43,910 nt of DNA from Bacteroidetes bacterium UBA5697 (GTDB lineage Bacteria; Bacteroidota; Bacteroidia; B-17B0; Aurantibacillaceae), in the NCBI GenBank assembly GCA_002420145.1, contig DIHL01000012.1, positions 1 through 43,910 on the forward strand. Reading direction: 5' to 3'. A program made the translations under genes and the position numbers. The notes beneath the pieces were generated by a model. The model was given only the letters and a program-made list of their open reading frames with translations. It made no database searches and was not told the DNA's origin. Below are positions 25,140-33,132 of this stretch, in pieces (the stretch's first letter is position 1; each line of letters starts with the position of its first letter).

Positions 25140-25177
25140 GCTTTAACTATTTCAAAAATCAAATCAAAAACAACTTC

Positions 25178-25519
25178 ATGAAAACATTAATCATATTATT
25201 TATAGTTTTAATCTTTACCTTAAAGATTCAAGCTCAATCAACAATTATAACATCTACACTATCAGTAAAAGGGAATTGTGGAGAATGTAAGGAACGTATA
25301 GAAAACGCGGCCGATATTAAAGGAGTAAAAAGTGCTACTTGGGATGAAAATACTCATATAGCTCAAATAACTTATGATACTAAAAAAGTATCGCTCAATA
25401 ATATAGAAATGGCTATAGCAAAAGCTGGATACGAAACTGAAAATATAAAGGCTGATACTTCTGCGTATAAAAAATTGCCTCAGTGTTGTAAATACAATCA
25501 TAATAAACATAATAATTAA
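25178..25519 (+). CDS. Exported HMA-fold metal-binding protein, copy 2
   Basis: 113 residues, a close paralogue of the protein at 24218. The signal peptide ends near QAQ (residue 20). The identical loop GNCGECKERIENAADIKGVK carries Cys34 and Cys37. The C terminus LPQCCKYNHNKHNN keeps the Cys-Cys pair and swaps the last Cys for His residues. It is followed after 11 bp by the TonB-dependent receptor start, so the two should be co-translated from one mRNA. The leader AATCAAATCAAAAACAAC at 25157-25174 is shared with the gene at 20490. Confidence 0.9.
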   Translation: MKTLIILFIVLIFTLKIQAQSTIITSTLSVKGNCGECKERIENAADIKGVKSATWDENTHIAQITYDTKKVSLNNIEMAIAKAGYETENIKADTSAYKKLPQCCKYNHNKHNN

Positions 25520-25530
25520 ACGTGTTTGTT

Positions 25531-27777
25531 ATGAAAAAATTAGTAATTACCCTTATAGGGATTGTTTTTGCTTTACATAGTATAGGGCAAGTAAAAGGTA
25601 GAGTGGTTGAAATTTCTTCAAATAAGAAAGATACAACCGTATTACCTGGTGTTACTGTATTTTGGTTAAATACATCTATTGGAACCATAACCGATATGAA
25701 TGGATTATTTTCAATTTCTTCATCTTCAGTGACTAATCAATTAATTATAACTTCTGTAAGTTATAAAAGCGATACGTTAACGATAACAGATACCACTAAA
25801 TTTTTATCTATCAGATTAAAAGGTGGTGTAGATTTAAATGAAGTAGATGTAGTTTATGAAACCACAGGTACTGAGCTTTCATACATGAATGCTATAAAAA
25901 TGGAAACATTAAATGAACGTTCCTTAATGAAAGCAGCATGTTGTAATTTATCTGAAAGCTTTGAAACCAATCCAAGTGTGGATGTGAACTTTGCTGATGC
26001 GGTTACTGGAACCAAACAAATTCAAATGTTAGGTTTATCGGGGCAGTATGCACAAATTACGAAGGAGAATATGCCATACATGAGAGGCTTGGCCAATGGT
26101 TATGGTTTAAGTTTTGTGCCAGGAACTTGGATACAATCTATTCAATTAAGTAAGGGAGCTGGTTCTGTGGTAAATGGATATGAGAGTTTAACTGGCCAAA
26201 TTAATACTGAATTACAAAATCCTGAAACTTCTGATAAATTTAATTTCAATGCTTACTTAAATCAAAATGCGCGTAACGAATATAATTTGAATTTAAAACA
26301 TCGTTTTAATGATAAATTTTCGGTGGGATTATTATCTCATGCAAATTACAATCCAATGGCCGAAGATTTGAATAAAGATGGTTTTGCGGACATTCCAACT
26401 GGTAAGCAATATAATTTTATGAATAAATATGCCTATAATTCAGGTAAAGGATTTGAAGCGCAATTTGGCGGTGGTTATTTAGAGGATACTCGTGAAGGAG
26501 GGCAGTTGCAGTCTCTACAAAAAAACTATTCAGATACTTTACCGTACTATTTAATTGGTATTAAAAATAAAAAATGGGAATTGTATAGTAAAACAGGATT
26601 TGTATTTCGCAAAAAACCAGGAACTAGTATGGGTTTACAGTTGTCGTATTTAAATCATGAGCAAAATAATAAGTATGGTTTAAATACTTATGACGGTTTA
26701 CAAAAAACGTTTTATGCCAATTATATATTTCAAGGAATTATTAAAACAACTGATAATACCTATAAAATTGGAGCCAGTTATATGAATGATCAGGTAGCTG
26801 AAAGCTATCGTTTATTTAAATTTAACCGTGATGAAAAAGTGGCGGGTGCCTTTGCTGAGTTTGCTCATAACAAAGGAGAGAAATTTAATTTAGTGGCAGG
26901 CTTAAGAGCAGATTATCATAACTATTATGGATTATTTTTTACACCACGTTTGCACATGCGATATGCTTTAAAAGGTAGCAAAACAGTGTTTAGAATTAGC
27001 GGAGGGCGCGCCTTAAAAACAGCAAACGTCTTGGCAGAAAATACCTCGTTAATGGCTACCTCAAGAGATTGGGTAATTACTCCTAGTGATTTAACAATGC
27101 CTTATGGTTTAAAACCAGAAACAGGTTGGAACTATGGATTTAATTTTACACAAAAAATGAAATTAAATTATAAAGATGCTTATGTGACGGTTGATTTATA
27201 TCGTACTGATTTTACACAACAAGTGGTAGTGGATGTAGATGCCAATACACAGCAAGTATTGTTTTATAATTCACAAGGTCCATCGTTTTCTAATACTGCT
27301 CAAATTGAATTTGGTTGGGAAATTCGTAAACGATTGAATATTAAAACAGCTTATCGTTATGTGGATACCAAAGTAAACTACCAATCTGGTTTAATGCAAA
27401 AAGCTTTAGTGTCGATGCATAGAGCCTTTGTGAATTTAAGTTATGAAACCAAAGGAAAGCATTGGTTGTTTGATGGAACGCTTCAATATAATGGTAAAAA
27501 GCGATTACCACAAACACACACAAATCCAAGCGAGTATCAACGAGCAACGTATTCACCCGATTTTTATAATGTGTTAGCACAAATTACCTATGTTACTAAA
27601 ATTAAAAAAGCGGATTTTAATATTTATGTAGGTGTTGAAAATGCGTTGGATTATAAACAAAACAATCCAATTGTAGCGAGTGATGCCCCTTTTAATAAGT
27701 ATTTTGATGCCAGTATGGTATGGGGTCCTATTTACGGACGAATGATGTACGTTGGTTTGAGGTATAAGATAAAGTAA
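25531..27777 (+). CDS. TonB-dependent receptor, probable metal transporter
   Basis: A 748-residue outer-membrane receptor, starting at ATG 25531 rather than the upstream GTG at 25522. It has a signal peptide ending near SIGQ (residue 19), a carboxypeptidase-regulatory-like domain (VKGRVVE...LPGVTVFWLN...GTITDMNGLFSI), a plug with SIQLSKGAGSVVNGYESLTGQIN, and a long barrel whose last strand is YVGLRYKIK. Just before the plug sits KAACCNLSESFE, a Cys137-Cys138 pair that is unusual for SusC-like receptors. With two HMA proteins, cysteine-rich proteins and a multicopper oxidase next to it, uptake of copper, iron or a metal-peptide complex is plausible. No SusD partner is present. Confidence 0.88.
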   Translation: MKKLVITLIGIVFALHSIGQVKGRVVEISSNKKDTTVLPGVTVFWLNTSIGTITDMNGLFSISSSSVTNQLIITSVSYKSDTLTITDTTKFLSIRLKGGVDLNEVDVVYETTGTELSYMNAIKMETLNERSLMKAACCNLSESFETNPSVDVNFADAVTGTKQIQMLGLSGQYAQITKENMPYMRGLANGYGLSFVPGTWIQSIQLSKGAGSVVNGYESLTGQINTELQNPETSDKFNFNAYLNQNARNEYNLNLKHRFNDKFSVGLLSHANYNPMAEDLNKDGFADIPTGKQYNFMNKYAYNSGKGFEAQFGGGYLEDTREGGQLQSLQKNYSDTLPYYLIGIKNKKWELYSKTGFVFRKKPGTSMGLQLSYLNHEQNNKYGLNTYDGLQKTFYANYIFQGIIKTTDNTYKIGASYMNDQVAESYRLFKFNRDEKVAGAFAEFAHNKGEKFNLVAGLRADYHNYYGLFFTPRLHMRYALKGSKTVFRISGGRALKTANVLAENTSLMATSRDWVITPSDLTMPYGLKPETGWNYGFNFTQKMKLNYKDAYVTVDLYRTDFTQQVVVDVDANTQQVLFYNSQGPSFSNTAQIEFGWEIRKRLNIKTAYRYVDTKVNYQSGLMQKALVSMHRAFVNLSYETKGKHWLFDGTLQYNGKKRLPQTHTNPSEYQRATYSPDFYNVLAQITYVTKIKKADFNIYVGVENALDYKQNNPIVASDAPFNKYFDASMVWGPIYGRMMYVGLRYKIK

Positions 27778-27828
27778 AGATAAATATTATCAGGCGAAGG
27801 GTTAAAATGTCGAAGTTCAAAAGACGAT

Positions 27829-27914
27829 GTCACTTCGAGTAATTCCGACGGAAGGAGGAATGTATCGAGAAGCGTTCTCGATACGCTACACTCCGTTTCG
27901 CTACTCGAACTGAC
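27829..27914. repeat. Nested palindromic intergenic repeat (CTTCGAG family)
   Basis: GTCACTTCGAGT and ACTCGAACTGAC are the terminal arms, and GTATCGAGAA/TTCTCGATAC the inner pair. The layout equals that at 20328-20454 but with a shorter loop. It lies past the receptor stop. Confidence 0.8.
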
Positions 27915-27923
27915 AAACCAAAT

Positions 27924-27950
27924 GTCAGGCTGAGCGGAGTCGAAGCCTAA
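27924..27950. repeat. Palindromic repeat GTCAGGCTGAGC...GTCGAAGCCTAA
   Basis: A short copy of the CTGAGC...GAGTCGAAG family; arms AGGCT and AGCCT pair. Its right end supplies the stop codon of the reverse-strand small lipoprotein gene. Confidence 0.65.
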
Positions 27951-28090
27951 TGCTTTTTCTTTTTCTTGGTATGATTAAAACTAGGGCAGGTGTCGCACTT
28001 GTTTTTACCTCTAAATAAAAAGCAACTTGAAAACAGAAGCGAGCTACTGAGGGCAACAATTATGAGGTAAATATATCTGGTGCGAATCAT
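27947..28090 (-). CDS. Very small lipoprotein with CxxC motif, 47 residues
   Basis: A short reverse-strand gene: the signal IVALSSSLLFSSC gives a lipobox with Cys26 or so as acylation site, followed by FLFRGKNKCDTCPSFN and a lysine-rich end. CDTCP is a compact metal- or disulfide-type motif. The start is supported by TATATTTG at 28103-28096, which ends 6 bp before the ATG. Similar tiny lipoproteins with a KCDxCP motif occur in Bacteroidota, as far as I recall. Its stop lies inside a palindromic repeat. It is easily missed by length cut-offs. Confidence 0.72.
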   Translation of the reverse strand: MIRTRYIYLIIVALSSSLLFSSCFLFRGKNKCDTCPSFNHTKKKKKH

Positions 28091-28095
28091 AATTT

Positions 28096-28103
28096 CAAAT
28101 ATA
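28096..28103 (-). promoter_or_regulatory. -7 element TATATTTG of the small lipoprotein gene
   Basis: Perfect TAnnTTTG on the reverse strand, ending 6 bp before the ATG at 28090. The transcript would be almost leaderless. Confidence 0.55.
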
Positions 28104-28123
28104 CGAAATTTCGTAAAACTTTA

Positions 28124-28156
28124 ATACCTGAGAGGTTTTTAAAACTTCTCAGGTAT
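28124..28156. repeat. Tight hairpin between divergent genes
   Basis: ATACCTGAGAGGTTTT and AAAACTTCTCAGGTAT pair at 15 of 16 positions with almost no loop. It lies between two divergent -7 elements and resembles the ACCTGAAAGG stem at 29426-29462. It may be a repeat unit or an insulator. Confidence 0.65.
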
Positions 28157-28177
28157 AGTTAATAATGTAAAAAAACA

Positions 28178-28185
28178 TACATTTG
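28178..28185 (+). promoter_or_regulatory. -7 element TACATTTG, near-leaderless start
   Basis: Perfect TAnnTTTG ending 4 bp before the ATG at 28189. It argues against the TTG at 28183 as start, because that codon overlaps the element. Confidence 0.55.
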
Positions 28186-28188
28186 TAT

Positions 28189-28647
28189 ATGAACTCAAAT
28201 GAACAGTTTTTAAAAGAGGAATATATTCCTTTATTACAGCAATTATCCGATAATGAAGTTGGATTATGGGGCGTTTTATCTCCTCAAGGAATGATAGAAC
28301 ACATGACAGATGCTTTTGCAAACGCTTATGGACGAATTAAGTTACCAGCTCAAACACCAGAAGCTATTTTGCCAAGAATGCGAACGTTTGCTTTAAGTGA
28401 AACTCCTTTTAAAGAAAATACAAAAAATGTATTGATGAGTGAAGAACCAGCTCCCTTGAGAAACAATTCGATGACAGAAGCTATTTGGGAATTGGAAAAA
28501 GAAATCAAAGCGTTCATGGATTTTTATAAATCAAACCCTGATTCACAAAACTTAAACCCATTTTTTGGAGAGTTTAATTACGAAGAGTGGTTGCATTTAT
28601 TAAACAAACACGCTAAACATCATTTAAAACAATTCAATTTATTATAA
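28189..28647 (+). CDS. DinB-like (DUF1569-type) protein
   Basis: 152 residues from ATG 28189 (MNSNEQFLKEE). The four-helix DinB/YfiT-like pattern is suggested by GVLSPQGMIEHMTDAF near residue 30 and the C-terminal WLHLLNKHAKHHLKQF, whose histidines could form the usual metal triad with His in IEHMT. The best family guess is DUF1569. DinB-fold proteins include thiol transferases, but many have no known role. It ends 2 bp before the rlmB start and is probably co-transcribed with it. Confidence 0.75.
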   Translation: MNSNEQFLKEEYIPLLQQLSDNEVGLWGVLSPQGMIEHMTDAFANAYGRIKLPAQTPEAILPRMRTFALSETPFKENTKNVLMSEEPAPLRNNSMTEAIWELEKEIKAFMDFYKSNPDSQNLNPFFGEFNYEEWLHLLNKHAKHHLKQFNLL

Positions 28648-28649
28648 GC

Positions 28650-29423
28650 ATGGATCATCACAGAGGAAGAAATAACAGAAATCAAGAAGAGAATTTAGAG
28701 AATTTAATTTTTGGTACTCGTGCTGTTATTGAAGCAATTAATGCTGGTAAGGAAATTGACAAAATCATCATTCAAAAAGGTTTATCCAATCAATTGTATA
28801 GTGAGTTACGCAAAGCAATTAAGGATTTAGATATTCCCATTCAAATTGTTCCGCCTGAAAAGATTAATCGAATTACATCTAAAAACCATCAAGGTGTTTT
28901 AGCATTCGTATCTCAAATTACTTATTACGAAGTAGAAGATTTATTGACAGATGTTTTTGAAAAAGGAAGAGTGCCATTAGTTTTAATTTTAGATAGAGTC
29001 ACCGACGTTCGTAATTTTGGAGCCATAGCTCGTAGTGCTGATTGTGCTGGAGTTGATTTTATTATCATACCTAGCCGTGGTGCAGCTCAAATTAATGCAG
29101 ATGCTGTAAAGACAAGTGCAGGCGCTTTGAACCGAATGAAAGTTTGTCGAGTAGATAATTTGAAAAATAGTATTGAGTATTTGAAAGAATCAGGTTTACA
29201 AATCATTGCTTGTCACGAAAAAACTGAGAGCTACCACTTTAATGCTGATTTAACAAAGCCAACGGCTATTATTATGGGTTCAGAAGAAAATGGTATTTCT
29301 AATGAATATTTAAAACGTAGCGATATGCAAGTAAAGATTCCTATGATTGGTAACATTGCATCTTTAAATGTGTCGGTTGCTACAGGTATTATTTTATTTG
29401 AAGCGGTTAAACAAAGACTTTAA
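28650..29423 (+). CDS. rlmB: 23S rRNA (guanosine-2'-O-)-methyltransferase RlmB
   Basis: A 257-residue SpoU/TrmH-family enzyme. The N-terminal substrate-binding domain (LIFGTRAVIEAINAG...) is followed by the SPOUT domain with motif 1, LILDRVTDVRNFGAIARSA (residues about 111-130), motif 2, IIMGSEENGIS, and motif 3, IPMIGNIASLNVSVATGIILFEAV, forming the trefoil knot. RlmB methylates G2251 in the P loop of 23S rRNA. A polar N-terminal extension of about 18 residues (RGRNNRNQEEN) precedes the domain. A strong hairpin terminator follows. Confidence 0.93.
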   Translation: MDHHRGRNNRNQEENLENLIFGTRAVIEAINAGKEIDKIIIQKGLSNQLYSELRKAIKDLDIPIQIVPPEKINRITSKNHQGVLAFVSQITYYEVEDLLTDVFEKGRVPLVLILDRVTDVRNFGAIARSADCAGVDFIIIPSRGAAQINADAVKTSAGALNRMKVCRVDNLKNSIEYLKESGLQIIACHEKTESYHFNADLTKPTAIIMGSEENGISNEYLKRSDMQVKIPMIGNIASLNVSVATGIILFEAVKQRL

Positions 29424-29425
29424 TT

Positions 29426-29462
29426 AAAGACCTGAAAGGTTTCAAAAAACTTTCAGGTCTTT
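29426..29462 (+). terminator. Hairpin terminator after rlmB
   Basis: AAAGACCTGAAAG (29426-29438) and CTTTCAGGTCTTT (29450-29462) pair over 13 bp with an 11-nt loop, starting 3 bp after the stop. The T run on the right is short, but the A/T-rich base would allow bidirectional use. Confidence 0.75.
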
Positions 29463-29504
29463 ACCTAACATGAAAATAACTGAAGATTTAGTAAATATCT
29501 ACAA

Positions 29505-32500
29505 ATGAAAAAAAAGATACTTAAAAAAATTTTAATCAGTGTATTAGTAATTCCTATTTTATTAGTAAGTCTTGTTATTGCTATCGTATACTCTAAACAA
29601 AAAGAGATAGTAAAAACTTTGATTGAACAAGTTAATACAGATTTTAACGGTCGTATACAAATTAAAGACAGTCATATAGAGCCTTTTACTAATTTTCCTT
29701 ACATATCTATTGATTTAGAGCAATTACAAGTTTTTGAAACAAAAGATAAGTCTCTAAAACCAATTATTGATATTAAAGATTTATATATTGGTTTTGATAT
29801 ATTTAATTTACTTCAAGGAAAGAAAGATATTAAATTAATAAAATTAAAAAATGGTGAAATACATTTAGTGCAAAAGTTAAATGGTACATTAAATATAGTT
29901 CATGCATTTCAATCAATAAAACCAACAGAAAAAGAAGCGGAAGAACTTCATCTTAGTTTGAGTTCGATACTACTCGAAAATATTGATTTAACGAAAATTA
30001 ATGAAGAAGGGAAATTGTTAATAGAAACATATATTCCGTCTGCTAAAACAAAATTTAGTACATCCAACGAGAAAATAGGTATATCTATTGATGCTAAGGC
30101 GACTTTAAATATTATTCAAAACAACGATACAACGTTTTTCAAACATAAACATATAAATATCGTTTCCGAATTTGATTATTTAAAGAAAGATAATAAAATT
30201 GTTTTTAATCCTACAGAAATAAAATTAGAACAAGCTTTTTTTGGACTTGAAGGGAGTATTGATTTTGATCAGAATGTTTTTGTAGATGTTAAAATTAGTG
30301 GTGATAAACCAAACTTTGACTTATTTACTGCTTTTGCTCCAGAAGAATTAGCTCCTGCATTAAATAAATATGATAATAAAGGAAAAATATTTTTTAAAGC
30401 AACACTTTATGGAGATGTATCAAATGGAAAAAAACCATTAGTAAATGTTGATTTTGGCTGTGAAGACGCATTTTTAAATAATATAGAAACAAATAAACGA
30501 TTAGATGATTTAAATTTCAAAGCTCATTTTACAAATGGTGCAGAAAGAGATTTATCAACCATGCAGTTTTCGTTAACAGATTTTTCATCACGACCAGAAG
30601 CTGGAGTTTTTAAAGGACATTTAATCGTAAAAAACTTTAATGAGCCTGAGATAGATACAAAAATTATATCTGATTTTGATTTAGATTTTTTGTCAAAATT
30701 TATTGGTATTAAAGGATTAGAAGATTTAAAAGGGAAAGTTAAATTGACCATGAATTTTAAAGATATCATTGATTTAAATCACCCTGAAAAATCAATTGAA
30801 AAATTAAATGAATCTTATTTTACAGAATTAAAGGTTACTGACTTAAGTTTTAAATCAAATGATTTTCACTTGCCAATCAAAAACTTAAATATAGATGCAA
30901 CGCTTGAAGGACATGAAGCTGAAATAAAACAGTTTAATTTGTTAGTTGGCAATTCAGATATTTCAATTAAAGGAAGTATTAGCGATTTACCCGCGATTAT
31001 TCATCATACTAAAGACCAAGTTAATTCTGTTTTAGAAATTAAATCAAAATTTTTAGATATTAACGAGCTAACTTCTACTAAAACCTCAAAAGGAATTGAT
31101 GAGCAGATTGATAATTTAAGTATGAAGTTTAAATTTAAAAGTTCTGCAAAAGCATTTACAGAGTCACCTAATTTGCCTGTTGGCGAATTTTTTATAGAAG
31201 ATTTATACGCTAAGTTTAAGCATTATCCTCATGTACTTCATGATTTTCACGCTGATTTATACATTGATTCATCTAATTTCAGAATCATTGATTTTACTGG
31301 ATTAATAGATAAAAGTGATTTTCATTTTTCTGGCAAATTAAATAATTATGATTTATGGTTTTCTGATAAACCAAAAGGAGATACTGAAATTGATTTTAAT
31401 TTATCATCTAATTTATTACAGTTACATGATGTGTTTTCGTATAAGGGAGAAAACTACGTGCCTGAAGATTATCGACACGAAGAAATTAAAAATTTCAAAT
31501 TTCATGGCAATGCAAAATTACATTTCAAAGAAAAATTCCATTCTATTGATTTAGATTTAGATCAATTTACCGCCTCCATGAAACTTCATCATTTTAAGCT
31601 CGAGAAATTTAAAGGTCGTTTTCATTATGAAGAGGAACATTTAATGGTTCAGCGTTTTTCGGGAAATTTAGGCAAAAGTAATTTTGTAATTGACATGAAT
31701 TATTATTTAGGAAAAGATGAGGCTATCAAAAAAAGAGATAATCATTTTGGGATAATATCTAATTATTTAGATTTTGACGAGTTATTTATGTTTAATCCTA
31801 GAAAATCTAATGTTCCAAATTCATCAGCAGAACATGAAAAAGGATTTAATATATACGAACTGCCTTTTACTGATATGACCTTTGATTTAAATATTAACTA
31901 TTTAAAGTACCATAGATATTTAATCCATAATTTAAAAGGAAAGTTTAGGTCAACACAGAATCATTATTTGTACATTGATACGTTATTATTAGAAGCTGCT
32001 GATGGTAAAATAGATTTAAGTGGATATTTTAATGGATCAAATAAAGATAAAATATATTTTTCACCTAAATTTAAAATTGAAAATGTAAATCTAGATAAAT
32101 TACTATTTAAATTTGAAAATTTTGGTCAAGATCATTTAGTGTCTGAAAATATACATGGAAAAATATCGGGAATAATTTCTGGAAATGTTAGAATGCACCG
32201 TGATTTAGTGCCTGTTTTAAATGAATCGGAGATTCATATGGATATGAAAGTATTAAACGGTAAACTTGAAAATTATGCCCCATTAAAATCTTTAGCGAGC
32301 TATTTTAGTGATAAAAATATGTCTAAAGTGTCCTTTGACACTCTTCAAAATCATATTGATTTTAATAAGGGAGTCATGTCTTTTCCAATGATGACCATTA
32401 ATTCATCACTAGGATTCTTAGATATTTCAGGAAAACATGACTTAAATGGAGCAATGGATTACTATTTTAAGATTCCCATGAAATTAGTAACAGCAGTTGC

Positions 32501-32657
32501 TAAAAATAAATTATTTGGGTCTTCAAAACCAGAAGAGGTTAATGTGGACAAAGAAGACGAAATACAATATAAAGATGAGACTAAAAAAATTAAGTATGTT
32601 AATTTGAAAATATCAGGAACAACGGATAATATGAAAATTTCGCTTGGTAAAAAATAG
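29505..32657 (+). CDS. AsmA-family envelope protein
   Basis: A 1050-residue protein with one N-terminal membrane anchor (residues about 9-28, KILISVLVIPILLVSLVIAIVY) and a very long beta-rich body. The N-terminal part (FNGRIQIKDSHIEPFTNFPYISIDLEQLQV...) is typical of AsmA, and the C-terminal region near 900-1050 (ISGIISGNVRMH...LDISGKHDLNGAMDYYFKIPMKLV) matches the AsmA C-terminal domain. AsmA-like proteins form extended hydrophobic grooves that carry phospholipids between the two membranes. It has its own leader and precedes arfB by 6 bp. Confidence 0.88.
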   Translation: MKKKILKKILISVLVIPILLVSLVIAIVYSKQKEIVKTLIEQVNTDFNGRIQIKDSHIEPFTNFPYISIDLEQLQVFETKDKSLKPIIDIKDLYIGFDIFNLLQGKKDIKLIKLKNGEIHLVQKLNGTLNIVHAFQSIKPTEKEAEELHLSLSSILLENIDLTKINEEGKLLIETYIPSAKTKFSTSNEKIGISIDAKATLNIIQNNDTTFFKHKHINIVSEFDYLKKDNKIVFNPTEIKLEQAFFGLEGSIDFDQNVFVDVKISGDKPNFDLFTAFAPEELAPALNKYDNKGKIFFKATLYGDVSNGKKPLVNVDFGCEDAFLNNIETNKRLDDLNFKAHFTNGAERDLSTMQFSLTDFSSRPEAGVFKGHLIVKNFNEPEIDTKIISDFDLDFLSKFIGIKGLEDLKGKVKLTMNFKDIIDLNHPEKSIEKLNESYFTELKVTDLSFKSNDFHLPIKNLNIDATLEGHEAEIKQFNLLVGNSDISIKGSISDLPAIIHHTKDQVNSVLEIKSKFLDINELTSTKTSKGIDEQIDNLSMKFKFKSSAKAFTESPNLPVGEFFIEDLYAKFKHYPHVLHDFHADLYIDSSNFRIIDFTGLIDKSDFHFSGKLNNYDLWFSDKPKGDTEIDFNLSSNLLQLHDVFSYKGENYVPEDYRHEEIKNFKFHGNAKLHFKEKFHSIDLDLDQFTASMKLHHFKLEKFKGRFHYEEEHLMVQRFSGNLGKSNFVIDMNYYLGKDEAIKKRDNHFGIISNYLDFDELFMFNPRKSNVPNSSAEHEKGFNIYELPFTDMTFDLNINYLKYHRYLIHNLKGKFRSTQNHYLYIDTLLLEAADGKIDLSGYFNGSNKDKIYFSPKFKIENVNLDKLLFKFENFGQDHLVSENIHGKISGIISGNVRMHRDLVPVLNESEIHMDMKVLNGKLENYAPLKSLASYFSDKNMSKVSFDTLQNHIDFNKGVMSFPMMTINSSLGFLDISGKHDLNGAMDYYFKIPMKLVTAVAKNKLFGSSKPEEVNVDKEDEIQYKDETKKIKYVNLKISGTTDNMKISLGKK

Positions 32658-32663
32658 TTTTTT

Positions 32664-33080
32664 GTGAAAACACTTGAAGATATAAAAGAACGAAAATTAA
32701 TTAAAGAGTGTATCTTTAAAACAGCTCGCTCAGGCGGTTCTGGTGGACAGAACGTTAATAAGGTAGAAACAAAAGTAGAATTATGGTTTAATATTGCAGA
32801 ATCAGAATTATTAACGAATGAAGAGAAAAATATCTTACTTCATAAATTACATAAGAAGTTAGAAAAAGAAACAACGATTCATTTACAAGAACAAACAGAT
32901 AGAACTCAATTAAAAAATAAAGAATTAGTAAATGAGAAATTCTATAAATTAATTCTTTCAGGATTTAAAATAGTGAAGCCTCGTAAAGCAACTAAAGTTA
33001 GTAAAGCTGTAAAAGCAAAACGTATTGAAAGTAAGCGAATTAAAGGTGAAATTAAACAATTAAGAAAAAAGATAATTTAA
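32664..33080 (+). CDS. arfB: Alternative ribosome-rescue hydrolase ArfB
   Basis: A 138-residue release-factor-like protein. The GGQ motif is at residues 27-29 in SGGSGGQNVNKVETKVEL, and the C-terminal tail is Lys/Arg-rich (KPRKATKVSKAVKAKRIESKRIKGEIKQLRKK), the part that enters the empty mRNA channel of a stalled ribosome. ArfB hydrolyses peptidyl-tRNA on ribosomes lacking a stop codon. The start codon is GTG; there is no nearby ATG. It is tightly linked to the AsmA gene. Confidence 0.92.
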   Translation: MKTLEDIKERKLIKECIFKTARSGGSGGQNVNKVETKVELWFNIAESELLTNEEKNILLHKLHKKLEKETTIHLQEQTDRTQLKNKELVNEKFYKLILSGFKIVKPRKATKVSKAVKAKRIESKRIKGEIKQLRKKII

Positions 33081-33132
33081 TAATCAATTAATAACTCATA
33101 ACTTACAAGTCAAAACTCATAATCAGAATAAT

